From Bacteroidota bacterium (GTDB taxonomy: Bacteria; Bacteroidota; Bacteroidia; Chitinophagales; Chitinophagaceae), in the NCBI GenBank assembly GCA_016712665.1, contig JADJQP010000003.1, forward strand, positions 310,001 to 374,000: 64,000 nt of DNA, given 5' to 3'. Below the pieces are notes generated by a model. The model was not told the DNA's origin. It saw nothing but the letters and a program-made list of their open reading frames with translations, and made no database searches. This document shows positions 46,899 through 55,548 of this stretch, one piece after another. The number at the start of each line of letters is the position of its first letter. Within the stretch, counting starts at the first letter, position 1. The translations under genes were made by a program, and so were the position numbers.

Positions 46899-47705
46899 CT
46901 AGAGTGAATACTTATCAAACAAAAAAGGATTCTCTTTTTCTGCTTGTTCGATGGGATCAAAAGTAGACAGCAGATCCGCTTTAGTTTTTCCTACTGCAAT
47001 GGAATGTTCATAGTGCGCCGACAGTTTTCCATCGTTGGTATAAATAGTCCAGTCATCATCGCCTACATGGACGTCTTTGGTGCCCATATTTATCATGGGT
47101 TCAATTGCAATAACCAAGCCTTCCTGTAATTTCAAGCCATTTCCTCGTCTCCCAAAATTTGGAACATCAGGTTCTTCATGGAGGCTTTTTCCGATTCCAT
47201 GCCCTGTTAGTGACCGAACCACTCCGTAGCCATGCTTCTTTTCGGTATGTTCTTGAATAGCCCAACCAATATCACCGATTCTATACCCAACTTTCGCTTT
47301 TTCAATACCTTTGTAGAGGGATTCTTTTGTAACGCGCAATAATTGTTGCACATCTTCTGAAATAGTACCTATGGCAAAGGTATAGGCACTATCCCCTACA
47401 TAACCGTTCAAAACAACACCGGTATCGATACTAACCACATCACCTTCTTTCAGTTCGGAGCTATTGGGAAAACCATGTACTACAGCACTATTGACACTTA
47501 TGCAGCAGGTGTAGGGAAACCCCTTATAACCTTTAAAAGCGGGTTTGCCTCCATGATCTTGAATGAATGCCTCTGCAAGCTTATCTAACTGTAATGTATT
47601 GATGCCGGGTTTAATCTCTTTAGCTAAAGTGGCAATGGTATGTGAAACCAACAAATTACTTTTTCTGAGTAATTCGATTTCTTCAGTTGTTTTATAATAA
47701 ATCAA
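46899..47705 (-). CDS. map: Methionine aminopeptidase, type I
   Basis: Removes N-terminal Met from nascent proteins. The start is best placed at TTG 47705 (then IYYKTTEEIELLRKSN), which gives 268 residues and the usual N-terminus. The metal ligands are in order: VSIDTGVVLNGYVGDSAYTFAIG (two Asp), SLTGHGIGKSLHEEP (His and nearby His), VIAIEPMINMG (Glu) and AHYEHSIAVG (Glu). Intact. Downstream of secY on the same strand, as in the spc operon. Unusually, the genes that normally follow (infA, rpmJ, rpsM, rpsK) are not here. Confidence 0.93.
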   Translation of the reverse strand: MIYYKTTEEIELLRKSNLLVSHTIATLAKEIKPGINTLQLDKLAEAFIQDHGGKPAFKGYKGFPYTCCISVNSAVVHGFPNSSELKEGDVVSIDTGVVLNGYVGDSAYTFAIGTISEDVQQLLRVTKESLYKGIEKAKVGYRIGDIGWAIQEHTEKKHGYGVVRSLTGHGIGKSLHEEPDVPNFGRRGNGLKLQEGLVIAIEPMINMGTKDVHVGDDDWTIYTNDGKLSAHYEHSIAVGKTKADLLSTFDPIEQAEKENPFLFDKYSL

Positions 47706-47771
47706 GCGAAAATTATTTTTACAAACGTACAAATTGCGATGCCCTTGCGAGCTAATAAACCAGTAGTCTTA

Positions 47772-49088
47772 TTATGCAGATACTGCTTGACGACCTGTAA
47801 TTCGCCCAGTCTTCATCAAGCCATCATAGTGGCGCATTAACAACTGACTTTCGATTTGTTGCAAGGTATCTAATACCACGCCAACCATAATCAACATCGA
47901 AGTACCGCCATAAAAACTAGCAAATCCTTGTGTAATTTTTAACTGACCAGCCACACCAGGCATGATACCGATAAGGGCAAGAAAAATAGCACCAGGTAAG
48001 GTAATTCTATCCATGATAGCTCCGATATAATTGGCAGTGTCTTCGCCCGGTTTGATACCTGGAATAAAGCCATTATTACGTTTTAAATCGTCAGCCATTT
48101 GGGTTGGATTGAAAATCAATGCTGTATATAGGTATGTAAATCCGATTACGAGTACAGCATACACGATATTGTAAATAGTGGAGCCCGGATCACTAAGGCT
48201 TTTGGCCAGACCTTGTGCCGTTTCTGTATTGGAAAAACCTACCAAGGTTGAAGGAATAAACAACATGGCCTGTGCAAAAATGATAGGCATTACACCTGAA
48301 CTATTCACTTTGATAGGAATAAAATCTCTATTACCTGAAATGTCTTTTGCACTTGAGGCACCACCAACAATACGTCGAGCATAGTTAAGTGGAATGCGTC
48401 TGGTACCTTGAACGAGCAAGATGATGGCCATAATAATGAGGACCATCACTGCAATTTCGATAAGGAAAATTAATAGAGAACTAGAGGCAAATTCTTGCGC
48501 GATTGAACTAGGTAATCGTGCAATGATGCCGGCAGTGATAATTAGAGAAGTGCCATTGCCAATGCCTTTATCGGTAATTTTTTCACCTAACCACATTACA
48601 AATAAAGTGCCTGTGGTTAAAATGATAATTGTAGTTAATGACCATGCAAAGGTATTGGTCATAATAGCATTTCCATTTTGACTTCTTAAATAGGTAATGT
48701 ACCCAATGGCTTGAAACAGTGTAACACCAACGGTAACATAACGAGTGATCAATGTAATTTTCTTTCGACCGCTATCCTCTTTTGACATTTTTTGTAACTG
48801 CGGAATGGCAATTTGCGCCAATTGCATGGCAATACTAGCCGAGATGTACGGCATAATGCCTAACGCAAAAATAGAAGCATTATTAAAGGCCCCGCCAGCA
48901 AACATATTAAATAATCCAAGCAACCCATTTTGACCTGTATTGGTAACTAAATCATTAGGATTGATACCCGGTAATACTACGTGGCACCCCACTCTATAAA
49001 CTAACAATAATGTAAGTGTAAAGATGATACGATTTTTCAATTCATCTATACTCCATATATTCTTAAGCGTATCTACTATTTTTTTCAT
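47772..49088 (-). CDS. secY: Preprotein translocase subunit SecY
   Basis: Central channel of the Sec translocon. The 438 residues contain ten membrane helices, the plug region GLLGLFNMFAGGAFNNASIFALGIMPYISASI and the cytoplasmic C5 loop (NNGFIPGIKPGEDTANYI). The N-terminus KKIVDTLKNIWSIDELKNRIIFTLTLLLVYRVG is typical of Bacteroidota. Full length and intact. In the spc operon between rplO and map; the 130-base gap to rplO is the longest in this part of the operon. Confidence 0.97.
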   Translation of the reverse strand: MKKIVDTLKNIWSIDELKNRIIFTLTLLLVYRVGCHVVLPGINPNDLVTNTGQNGLLGLFNMFAGGAFNNASIFALGIMPYISASIAMQLAQIAIPQLQKMSKEDSGRKKITLITRYVTVGVTLFQAIGYITYLRSQNGNAIMTNTFAWSLTTIIILTTGTLFVMWLGEKITDKGIGNGTSLIITAGIIARLPSSIAQEFASSSLLIFLIEIAVMVLIIMAIILLVQGTRRIPLNYARRIVGGASSAKDISGNRDFIPIKVNSSGVMPIIFAQAMLFIPSTLVGFSNTETAQGLAKSLSDPGSTIYNIVYAVLVIGFTYLYTALIFNPTQMADDLKRNNGFIPGIKPGEDTANYIGAIMDRITLPGAIFLALIGIMPGVAGQLKITQGFASFYGGTSMLIMVGVVLDTLQQIESQLLMRHYDGLMKTGRITGRQAVSA

Positions 49089-49218
49089 TCGGCTTCTTTA
49101 TTCTTATTTTTGAGGTGCAATTTAATCCTAATAATGCTAAAAACAAACTTAATTAATTCTTTATTTAGTGTGTCTCAAGCCGCCATTGGCTACAATTCAA
49201 ACCAAATAAGTGGAATTA

Positions 49219-49668
49219 TTAAACAATTTCAACGGTGCCGCCAACAGCTTCAATTGCTTTTTTGGCTGATTCGCTGATACCATTTACTCTGAAAGCAAGT
49301 TTTGTGGTGATTTCACCCTTACCTAAAATTTTAATAAGATCTGTTCTGTTTAGGACACCAATTACATATAAGGTTTCTGGAGAAACCTCTGTTATTTCAT
49401 ATCTTTTTGCGATGGCATCTATCTGCTCAAGATTCAATACTTTATAATCAATACGATTGATATTCTTGAATCCGCGCTTGGGTAAGCGTCTGTGAAGAGG
49501 CATCTGACCACCTTCACTACCTCTACGGTAGTTATGACCGGCGCGAGACTGAGCACCCTTATTTCCTTTGGTAGAGGTTCCGCCTTTACCGGAAGAGTTA
49601 CCACGACCTAATCGTTTTCCATCCCTATGTGTAGCGCCAGTTGCTGGCTTTAATGTATGTAAATTCAT
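49219..49668 (-). CDS. rplO: 50S ribosomal protein L15
   Basis: 149 residues, starting MNLHTLKPATGATHRDGKRLGRGNSS with the Gly/Lys/Arg-rich loop (GKGGTSTKGNKGAQSRAGHNYRRGSEGGQMPLHRRLPKRGF) that enters the large subunit. The C-terminal half is the usual L15 fold. Intact; located between rpmD and secY in the standard order. Confidence 0.97.
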   Translation of the reverse strand: MNLHTLKPATGATHRDGKRLGRGNSSGKGGTSTKGNKGAQSRAGHNYRRGSEGGQMPLHRRLPKRGFKNINRIDYKVLNLEQIDAIAKRYEITEVSPETLYVIGVLNRTDLIKILGKGEITTKLAFRVNGISESAKKAIEAVGGTVEIV

Positions 49669-49670
49669 TT

Positions 49671-49850
49671 CTAGTTATTTTCAGTTTTTACCAAATGTGC
49701 TACTTTTTTAATCATGCCCAAGATTTGTGGGGTAGCTTCATGCTCAGCCGATTGGCTTATTTTTTTAAGTCCGAGGGCTCTTAAGGTAGCCTTTTGACGT
49801 TCAGGACGATCAATGGAACTTTTTACTTGTGTTACTTTTACTTTGCTCAT
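49671..49850 (-). CDS. rpmD: 50S ribosomal protein L30
   Basis: A 59-residue gene read directly from the sequence between rpsE and rplO: ATG at 49850 gives MSKVKVTQVKSSIDRPERQK, then the L30 core TLRALGLKK (28-36 region) and ILGMIKKVAHLV, stop TAG at 49671-49673. Size and motif are those of bacterial L30. Its stop lies 2 bases before the rplO start. Confidence 0.95.
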   Translation of the reverse strand: MSKVKVTQVKSSIDRPERQKATLRALGLKKISQSAEHEATPQILGMIKKVAHLVKTENN

Positions 49851-49918
49851 TACTTTAAAGTTTTACTATTGAATATCGAATGGTAGAAATTCGTACATTC
49901 AGCATTCATTATTTATTA

Positions 49919-50437
49919 TTATCCGTTAAACACTTTTTTCAAGCCGATATTTCTGTCTTTGGCAACCTGAATAGGCTCTCTCATTTGCGACAATGCAGAA
50001 ACAGTGGCCTTTACCACGTTATGTGGATTAGCAGATCCAAGTGATTTTGCCAACACGTCGGTAACGCCTGCGCTTTCCAATACGGCACGCATACTACCTC
50101 CAGCAATTACACCAGTACCGTGTGAAGCCGGTTTAATCATCACTTTGGCAGCACCTGCTTTGGTAAATATTTCATGCGGAACGGTACCGTGCAAAATAGG
50201 AACTTTCACAAGGTTCTTCTTAGCATCATCAATACCTTTTTGGATTGCCATTTGAACTTCTTTTGCTTTACCCAAACCATGACCGATAACACCGTTACCG
50301 TTACCCACTACCACCAATGCTGAAAAGCTAAATGTACGACCGCCTTTGGTTGTTTTTACCACACGATTAATAGCAACTACTTTTTCAACTAATTCTATTT
50401 CGCCTGATTTTACTTTATTTGTTTCTGTTTTAGACAT
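49919..50437 (-). CDS. rpsE: 30S ribosomal protein S5
   Basis: 172 residues from the preferred ATG 50437. It has the double-stranded RNA-binding S5 N-domain (VVAINRVVKTTKGGRTFSFSALVVVGN, VIGHGLGKAKEVQMAIQKG) and the C-domain (VIAGGSMRAVLESAGVTDVLAKSLGS). Contributes to accuracy and the mRNA entry site. Intact; standard place between rplR and rpmD. Confidence 0.96.
   Translation of the reverse strand: MSKTETNKVKSGEIELVEKVVAINRVVKTTKGGRTFSFSALVVVGNGNGVIGHGLGKAKEVQMAIQKGIDDAKKNLVKVPILHGTVPHEIFTKAGAAKVMIKPASHGTGVIAGGSMRAVLESAGVTDVLAKSLGSANPHNVVKATVSALSQMREPIQVAKDRNIGLKKVFNG
50437..50437 (-). other. rpsE: Preferred translation start of rpsE
   Basis: Two in-frame ATGs are possible, 50467 (PDNKIQKQKM first) and 50437 (SKTETNKVKSGEIELVEKVV). 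The second gives the conventional S5 N-terminus; the first adds ten unusual residues and sits only 17 bases after rplR. Confidence 0.6.
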
Positions 50438-50484
50438 TTTCTGTTTTTGTATTTTATTGTCCGGCATTTCGGCCGATTGATTTA

Positions 50485-50835
50485 TTAAAATTGAAGACCA
50501 CCCTCACGAGCCCCTTCGGCCAAAGCTTTAATTCTACCATGATATAAATTTCCGCCCCTGTCAAACACACAACTTTCGATTCCTTTACTTTTTGCTATTT
50601 CAGCGATAGCCATACCAACTGCCTTTGATTTATCGGTTTTGGTTCCTTCATTGGCGGTATTTTTATTTCTACTATTGGCAGAAGCTACCGTTACCCCTGT
50701 GGTATCATCAATTAGCTGCGCGTATATTTCTTTATTACTACGAAATACCGCTAAGCGTGGTCTTGAAGAAGTACCTGATATCTTCTTGCGAATTCTCCAC
50801 TTTAATTTTTGTTTTCTATCTACTTTTACGTTCAT
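50485..50835 (-). CDS. rplR: 50S ribosomal protein L18
   Basis: 116 residues; binds 5S rRNA. Typical motif RPRLAVFRSNKEIYAQLIDD near the N-terminus and the C-terminal CVFDRGGNLYHGRIKALAEGAREGGLQF, the hallmark L18 ending. Intact, between rplF and rpsE. Confidence 0.96.
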   Translation of the reverse strand: MNVKVDRKQKLKWRIRKKISGTSSRPRLAVFRSNKEIYAQLIDDTTGVTVASANSRNKNTANEGTKTDKSKAVGMAIAEIAKSKGIESCVFDRGGNLYHGRIKALAEGAREGGLQF

Positions 50836-50893
50836 AATCTTTAGTTTTTAGTGAAAATGACTGGTAACCATTTTCTATTGTTTGATTTTATTA

Positions 50894-51448
50894 CTATTTA
50901 CCTGCTGACTTACCTGCTTTACGTCTGATAAATTCACCTTCATATTTCACACCCTTTCCTTTGTATGGTTCAGGTTTACGTAGGCTTCTAATTTTTGCAG
51001 CCACCTGACCAATCAATTGTTTATCAGAACCCTCTAGGGTAATCATTGGATTGGCACCCTTTTCAGTCAAAGTGCTAACTTTCAATTCTTTCGGAATTTC
51101 GAATATGATATTATGGGAATAGCCCAATGACATATCCAAAATATTGCCTTGGTTAACCGCTTTGTAACCCACACCTACTAATTCTAATTTTCTTGTATAA
51201 CCATCGGTTACACCTTTAACCATATTGGCAATGATGGAACGATACAAACCATGCATGGCTCTATGACGCAATTGTTCGGTAGGGCGAACCACCTGAAGGT
51301 TACCATCAGCTTGCTCTATCTTCATATCTTGATCGATAGTTTGCTTTAATTCTCCTTTGGGTCCTTTTACAGTTACTTCATTAGAAGCATTTACTGTAAC
51401 GGTTACGCCGGCTGGAATGGCTATCGGTTGTTTTCCTATTCTTGACAT
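50894..51448 (-). CDS. rplF: 50S ribosomal protein L6
   Basis: 184 residues with the two L6 repeats: MSRIGKQPIAIPAGVTVTV..., and the C-terminal EPYKGKGVKYEGEFIRRKAGKSAGK, matching the L6 signature (PEPYKGKGI/V). Stabilises the factor-binding region of the large subunit. Intact; follows rpsH. Confidence 0.97.
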   Translation of the reverse strand: MSRIGKQPIAIPAGVTVTVNASNEVTVKGPKGELKQTIDQDMKIEQADGNLQVVRPTEQLRHRAMHGLYRSIIANMVKGVTDGYTRKLELVGVGYKAVNQGNILDMSLGYSHNIIFEIPKELKVSTLTEKGANPMITLEGSDKQLIGQVAAKIRSLRKPEPYKGKGVKYEGEFIRRKAGKSAGK

Positions 51449-51511
51449 TTTTTTATTTTTTATAATTTTAATATATTGCTTTTCAATAATATATGAATTT
51501 CAATAACACTA

Positions 51512-51910
51512 CTAATACACGTGACAAAGAACTTCACCACCTACATTATTCGCTTTAGCTTCTTTATCGGTCATCACGCCCTTTGAAGTAGAAAGGATAG
51601 CAATTCCCAAACCATTTTGTACTCTTCTGATTTCGGCCGGTTTGGCATATTGTCTTAACCCTGGTCTACTCACTCTTTCTAAACCTCTAATAGCCGGAAC
51701 CTTAGAATTGGCATCGTATTTCAAAGCGATTTTAATGATACCTTGCTTACTGTCCGTTTCGAATTTATACTTCAGGATATATCCTTTTTCGTACAAAATT
51801 TCTGTCATCCGTTTTTTTAAATTGGATGCCGGAATTTCAACTAATCTATGATTTGCCATTTGAGCATTTCTAATGCGTGTTAAGAAATCTGCTATTGGAT
51901 CTGTTACCAT
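51512..51910 (-). CDS. rpsH: 30S ribosomal protein S8
   Basis: 132 residues starting MVTDPIADFLTRIRNAQMANH, the invariant S8 opening, and containing GIAILSTSKGVMTDKEA, the 16S rRNA-binding signature. In other bacteria S8 also represses translation of the spc mRNA; no target hairpin was identified here. Intact. Confidence 0.97.
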   Translation of the reverse strand: MVTDPIADFLTRIRNAQMANHRLVEIPASNLKKRMTEILYEKGYILKYKFETDSKQGIIKIALKYDANSKVPAIRGLERVSRPGLRQYAKPAEIRRVQNGLGIAILSTSKGVMTDKEAKANNVGGEVLCHVY

Positions 51911-51989
51911 TGTATTTTTTGTTACTTTTTGTTAATTATTGTTTGTTGCCTTTCATTTTTTGAGTAGTTAAAAAGCAGCTACTATTGTT

Positions 51990-52259
51990 TTACCAACTTG
52001 CTTTGCGAACACCCGGAATCAAGCCATTTAAAGCCATATCTCTAAACATAACACGGGAGATACCGAAATGACGCATATAGCCTTTTCCACGTCCTGTAAG
52101 CTGACATCTATTATGCAATCGAACAGGCGAAGCATTTTTTGGCAATTTATCTAATGCTGTATAATCGCCGGCTGCTTTTAGAGCTTTACGCTTTTCAGCA
52201 TATTGAGCTACCATTTTTTCGCGCTTTCTTTGACGTGCTTTTACTGATTGTTTAGCCAT
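51990..52259 (-). CDS. rpsN: 30S ribosomal protein S14 (zinc-free type)
   Basis: 89 residues. The long form with the RCQLTGRGKGYMRHFGISRVMFRDMALNGLIPGVRKASW C-terminus. The only Cys is in RCQLTG, so the zinc ribbon of the short form is absent; this is the C-minus, zinc-independent type. Intact; 8 bases after rplE. Confidence 0.96.
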   Translation of the reverse strand: MAKQSVKARQRKREKMVAQYAEKRKALKAAGDYTALDKLPKNASPVRLHNRCQLTGRGKGYMRHFGISRVMFRDMALNGLIPGVRKASW

Positions 52260-52267
52260 GTTGTATA

Positions 52268-52843
52268 TTAATTATTTTTTACGTTTAAGTTTTTAAAAGG
52301 CATACCCATTGCTTTGAGCAATTCGTAGGCTTCCTCATTGGTTTTTGCGGTGGTCACAAAAGTAATATCCATACCGCTGATACGAGGTAATTTGTCGATA
52401 TCAATTTCAGGAAAGATAATTTGTTCAGTGATGCCGATGGTATAATTACCACGTCCATCAAATGCCTTTTCGCTGATTCCTTTGAAGTCTCTTACACGAG
52501 GTAAAGAAACGGACACAAAACGATCTAAGAAATCATACATCTTTTTGCTTCTCAAAGTAACTTTCGCACCGATGGGCATATTTTTTCTTAATTTGAAATT
52601 GGAGATGTCCTTCTTTGACATGGTAGCAATGGCTCTTTGACCACTGATATTTGTCATTTCATCAACAGCAATATCAATTAATTTTTTATCTGCCACAGAG
52701 CCTTTCACTCCTTGATTTAGACAGATTTCGATTAATCTTGGACATTGCATAACGGTTTTATATCCAAATTTTTTCATTAATGCAGGTATCACTTCTTCGT
52801 GATATTTGGTTTGCATTCTAGGTATATACGTCATTGTACTCAT
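52268..52843 (-). CDS. rplE: 50S ribosomal protein L5
   Basis: 191 residues, starting with a short MSTMTYIPRMQTKYHEEVIPAL, then PRLIEICLNQGVK and the conserved RDFKGISEKAFDGRGNYTIGITEQIIFPEID segment. Binds 5S rRNA and P-site tRNA. Its ATG overlaps the rplX stop by one base (TAATG), so the two are translationally linked. Confidence 0.97.
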   Translation of the reverse strand: MSTMTYIPRMQTKYHEEVIPALMKKFGYKTVMQCPRLIEICLNQGVKGSVADKKLIDIAVDEMTNISGQRAIATMSKKDISNFKLRKNMPIGAKVTLRSKKMYDFLDRFVSVSLPRVRDFKGISEKAFDGRGNYTIGITEQIIFPEIDIDKLPRISGMDITFVTTAKTNEEAYELLKAMGMPFKNLNVKNN

Positions 52844-53187
52844 TATTTGATTACCTCCCCTGATTTTTTTGATACTCTTATTGCTTTTCCATCTTTACGC
52901 TCACGCTTAACCTTAGTGGCTGCACCCGCTTTGGCATCCCATAACATTACATTAGACAAGGCGATAGGTCCTTCTTGTTTCACGATGCTTCCTTGAGGGT
53001 TCTGTGCGTTGGGCTTCAGATGTCTTGTTTTGATATTCACGCCTTCAACCAATACGCGTGGTTTATTTTCGTCGGGTATTACAGACAAAACAGTTTTAGG
53101 AGTTTTGCGGTCTTTGTCAGCACCGGATATTACTACCACCTGATCGCCCTTCTTTATTGAATATTTTGGTTTAAATCTACTTTTCAC
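52843..53187 (-). CDS. rplX: 50S ribosomal protein L24
   Basis: 114 residues with the KOW motif (KKGDQVVVISGADKD, then KTPKTVLSVIPDENKPRVLVEGVNIKTRH). An assembly-initiator protein of the large subunit. The stop overlaps the rplE start. Intact. Confidence 0.96.
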   Translation of the reverse strand: MKSRFKPKYSIKKGDQVVVISGADKDRKTPKTVLSVIPDENKPRVLVEGVNIKTRHLKPNAQNPQGSIVKQEGPIALSNVMLWDAKAGAATKVKRERKDGKAIRVSKKSGEVIK

Positions 53188-53209
53188 GTCTTTTAATTTT
53201 ATTTTGTTA

Positions 53210-53578
53210 TTAAAGCACTTCTGGTGCCAATGATATAATTTTCATGTAACCTTTATCACGCAATTCGCGAGCCACCGGCCCAAAAATACGAGTACCTCTG
53301 GGATCATCAGCTTGGTTTAGGATTACAACGGCATTATCGTCAAAACGGATATACGAACCATCCTTTCTACGTAATTTATTTTTGGTTCTAACGATAACCG
53401 CTTTGGCAACGGTACCTTTTTTGATACCACCGCCCGGCATGGCATCTTTAACGGTAACTACTATTTTATCGCCAATATGTGCATAATCCTGGCCTGAATT
53501 TCCAAGTACTCTAATACATAGTACTTCTTTGGCTCCGCTGTTGTCTGCTACTGATAATCTACTTTCTTGTTGTATCAT
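53210..53578 (-). CDS. rplN: 50S ribosomal protein L14
   Basis: 122 residues with the invariant start MIQQESRLSVADNSGAKEVLCIRVLG and signature AVIVRTKNKLRRKDGSYIRFDDNA, ending GYMKIISLAPEVL. Intact. The 126-base gap upstream, before rpsQ, holds a repeat pair that is unusual in this operon. Confidence 0.97.
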   Translation of the reverse strand: MIQQESRLSVADNSGAKEVLCIRVLGNSGQDYAHIGDKIVVTVKDAMPGGGIKKGTVAKAVIVRTKNKLRRKDGSYIRFDDNAVVILNQADDPRGTRIFGPVARELRDKGYMKIISLAPEVL

Positions 53579-53585
53579 TTTATTT

Positions 53586-53701
53586 TAATTTGAAAATTTG
53601 AAAATTCGGCAATTTGAAAATTACGTCACTGTCAAATGATATTATTATTGTTTCTCTTTTTTTATTCAATGGCATTTTCAAAATTTCAAATTTGCCAATT
53701 G
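53586..53701. repeat. Inverted AATTTGAAAA repeat pair between rplN and rpsQ
   Basis: Left arm 53586-53632 has three copies of AATTTGAAAATT; right arm 53672-53701 has TTTTCAAAATTTCAAATTTGCCAATT in inverted orientation. The arms could fold into an imperfect hairpin with a 40-base loop. The gap around it is 126 bases, against mostly under 80 in the rest of the ribosomal operon. Shares the core AATTTGAAAAT with the repeat at 5586-5624. It may be a small MITE-like or simple-repeat insertion. Confidence 0.6.
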
Positions 53702-53704
53702 ATA

Positions 53705-53974
53705 TTACTTCACTTTTTCAATTACTTCTACTAAACGCCAGCACTTGTTCTTACTTAATGGTCGCGTTTCCATGATTTTTACCACATCACCTATTGAACA
53801 TTCATTCTTTTCGTCGTGGGCCATAAACTTGGTTGTTTTCTTAAGGAATTTTCCATAGATAGGATGTTTTACCTTACGTTCTACAGAAATGGTAATAGTC
53901 TTATCCATTTTGTTACTGGTTACCAATCCGGTACGAGTTTTACGACGACCTCTAATATTTGTTACTTCTGACAT
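53705..53974 (-). CDS. rpsQ: 30S ribosomal protein S17
   Basis: 89 residues; OB-fold primary 16S-binding protein. Opening MSEVTNIRGRRKTRTGLVTSNKMDKTITISVERKVKHPIYGKF and the conserved IGDVVKIMETRPLSKNKCWRLVEV, which is the S17 signature. Intact; 21 bases after rpmC. Confidence 0.96.
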   Translation of the reverse strand: MSEVTNIRGRRKTRTGLVTSNKMDKTITISVERKVKHPIYGKFLKKTTKFMAHDEKNECSIGDVVKIMETRPLSKNKCWRLVEVIEKVK

Positions 53975-53995
53975 TGTTTATTTTTTTTTAGTATA

Positions 53996-54214
53996 TTAAA
54001 ATCCTAATTGCTTTCTTTTTAATTCCGTTTGTAATTGAGCAATTTCTCTGCGGGTGCTTCGGATAGCCATTGGGTTTTCTATCGGCGTAATCGCGTGGCT
54101 AAACGCCATTCTTTTTAAACGGAGATCCGTTTCTGCTATTTTGCTTTTAATATCTTGTTCACTCATAGAGCGAATTTCTTGTATTTTACTTGATTTGTTA
54201 TTTTTCTTAGCCAT
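53996..54214 (-). CDS. rpmC: 50S ribosomal protein L29
   Basis: 72 residues, helical hairpin: EIRSMSEQDIKSKIAETDLRLKRMAFSHAITPIENPMAIRSTRREIAQLQTELKRKQ. The IRSTRREIAQL segment is the L29 signature. Contacts the tunnel exit. Intact. Confidence 0.95.
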   Translation of the reverse strand: MAKKNNKSSKIQEIRSMSEQDIKSKIAETDLRLKRMAFSHAITPIENPMAIRSTRREIAQLQTELKRKQLGF

Positions 54215-54242
54215 TTTAATACTGTTTTAATTGCTACCTATA

Positions 54243-54665
54243 TTATGCTTCTGCAAAATCTCTACGAATTACTATTTTAGTTGCCACGGGTAATTTTTGA
54301 GCAGCCAATGCCAAGGCACCTTTTGCCACTTCGAGCGTTACACCGGAAATTTCGAACATGATTCTTCCTGGATGCACAACAGCTGCGTAGTACTCAAGAT
54401 TTCCTTTACCCTTACCCATACGAACCTCAGCGGGTTTGTTGGTAATGGGCTTATCTGGGAAAATACGAATCCAAACATTCCCTTCACGTTTCATGTGACG
54501 AGTCATTGCCTGACGAGCTGCTTCTATTTGACGATTGGTTATCCATTTTGGCTCAAGAGACTTAAGTCCAAATGTGCCAAATGCTAGTGTAGCACCACGT
54601 TTCGCGTCGCCCTTGATTCTTCCCTTTTGTGCTTTTCTGTGTTTCGTTCTTTTTGGTTGTAACAT
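54243..54665 (-). CDS. rplP: 50S ribosomal protein L16
   Basis: 140 residues. MLQPKRTKHRKAQKGRIKGDAKRGATLAFGTFGLKSLEP is the standard opening, followed by WIRIFPDKPITNKPAEVRMGKGKGNLEYYAAVVHPGRIMFEISGV. Binds near the A site. Intact, between rpsC and rpmC. Confidence 0.97.
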   Translation of the reverse strand: MLQPKRTKHRKAQKGRIKGDAKRGATLAFGTFGLKSLEPKWITNRQIEAARQAMTRHMKREGNVWIRIFPDKPITNKPAEVRMGKGKGNLEYYAAVVHPGRIMFEISGVTLEVAKGALALAAQKLPVATKIVIRRDFAEA

Positions 54666-54709
54666 GTTCTATTTTTCTTAAAAGAATTGTTCAAAATTTT
54701 ATTTATTTC

Positions 54710-55504
54710 TTATTTGCCTCCGCGTCTATTTCCGCCGCCTGCATTTCCACCGCCTCTTCTATCTCCGCCACCTCTTCTGTCGCCACCGGCACCTCTGTCA
54801 TCTCTTCCAGATGTTCTTTCAAATCCGGTACGTTTATCGTTCCCAACAACAATATTCGGATTTAAATCTCTTTTTGTCAATACTTCGCCTTTACAGATCC
54901 ATACCTTTATTCCAATTTTTCCATAAACGGTCAAAGCAAATACATTTGCGTAATCGATATCCATACGGAAAGTATGTAAAGGAGTACGTCCTTGCTTTAA
55001 TTCTTCAGAACGGGCAATTTCAGCTCCACCGATACGACCGCCTACTTTCACCTTGATTCCTTCAGCACCCATTCTCATGGTATTTTGAATGGCCATCTTC
55101 ACGGCTCTCTTATAGTTAACACGACCTTCGATTTGTTTAGCGATTGACTCTCCTACTATTTGAGCATCCAATTCCGGTCTGCGAATTTCAAGAATATTGA
55201 TTTGTACGTCTTCTTTTCCGGTCAATTTCTTCAATTCTTCTTTAATGCGGTCCACTTCTTGTCCACCCTTACCAATGATAATTCCTGGACGAGAGGTATG
55301 AATGGTAACAATCAGTTTGCCTAACATACGCTCGATCACAATTTTAGCAATACCGCCTTTGTTGATACGTGCATTCAGATAGTTTCTGATTTTTACATCT
55401 TCAATTAGTTTACCGGCATAGTCATGTTTATTGCCATACCAGCTACTGTCCCATCCGCGGACGATTCCTAATCTACTTGCTATTGGATTTGTTTTTTGAC
55501 CCAT
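54710..55504 (-). CDS. rpsC: 30S ribosomal protein S3 with Arg/Gly-rich tail
   Basis: 264 residues. The core (about 1-225) has MGQKTNPIASRLGIVRGWDSSWYG, the KH domain with GxxG (IGKGGQEVDRIKEEL) and the S3 C-domain. It is followed by a C-terminal tail (about 233-264) made of Asp/Arg/Gly repeats (RDDRGAGGDRRGGGDRRGGG...). E. coli S3 ends at 233, so the tail is an extra low-complexity, RGG-like extension, probably RNA-binding or unstructured. Confidence 0.96.
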   Translation of the reverse strand: MGQKTNPIASRLGIVRGWDSSWYGNKHDYAGKLIEDVKIRNYLNARINKGGIAKIVIERMLGKLIVTIHTSRPGIIIGKGGQEVDRIKEELKKLTGKEDVQINILEIRRPELDAQIVGESIAKQIEGRVNYKRAVKMAIQNTMRMGAEGIKVKVGGRIGGAEIARSEELKQGRTPLHTFRMDIDYANVFALTVYGKIGIKVWICKGEVLTKRDLNPNIVVGNDKRTGFERTSGRDDRGAGGDRRGGGDRRGGGNAGGGNRRGGK

Positions 55505-55548
55505 TTTTTTTATATTATCTCAGTATTGTTTGCACAATACATTGGTTT

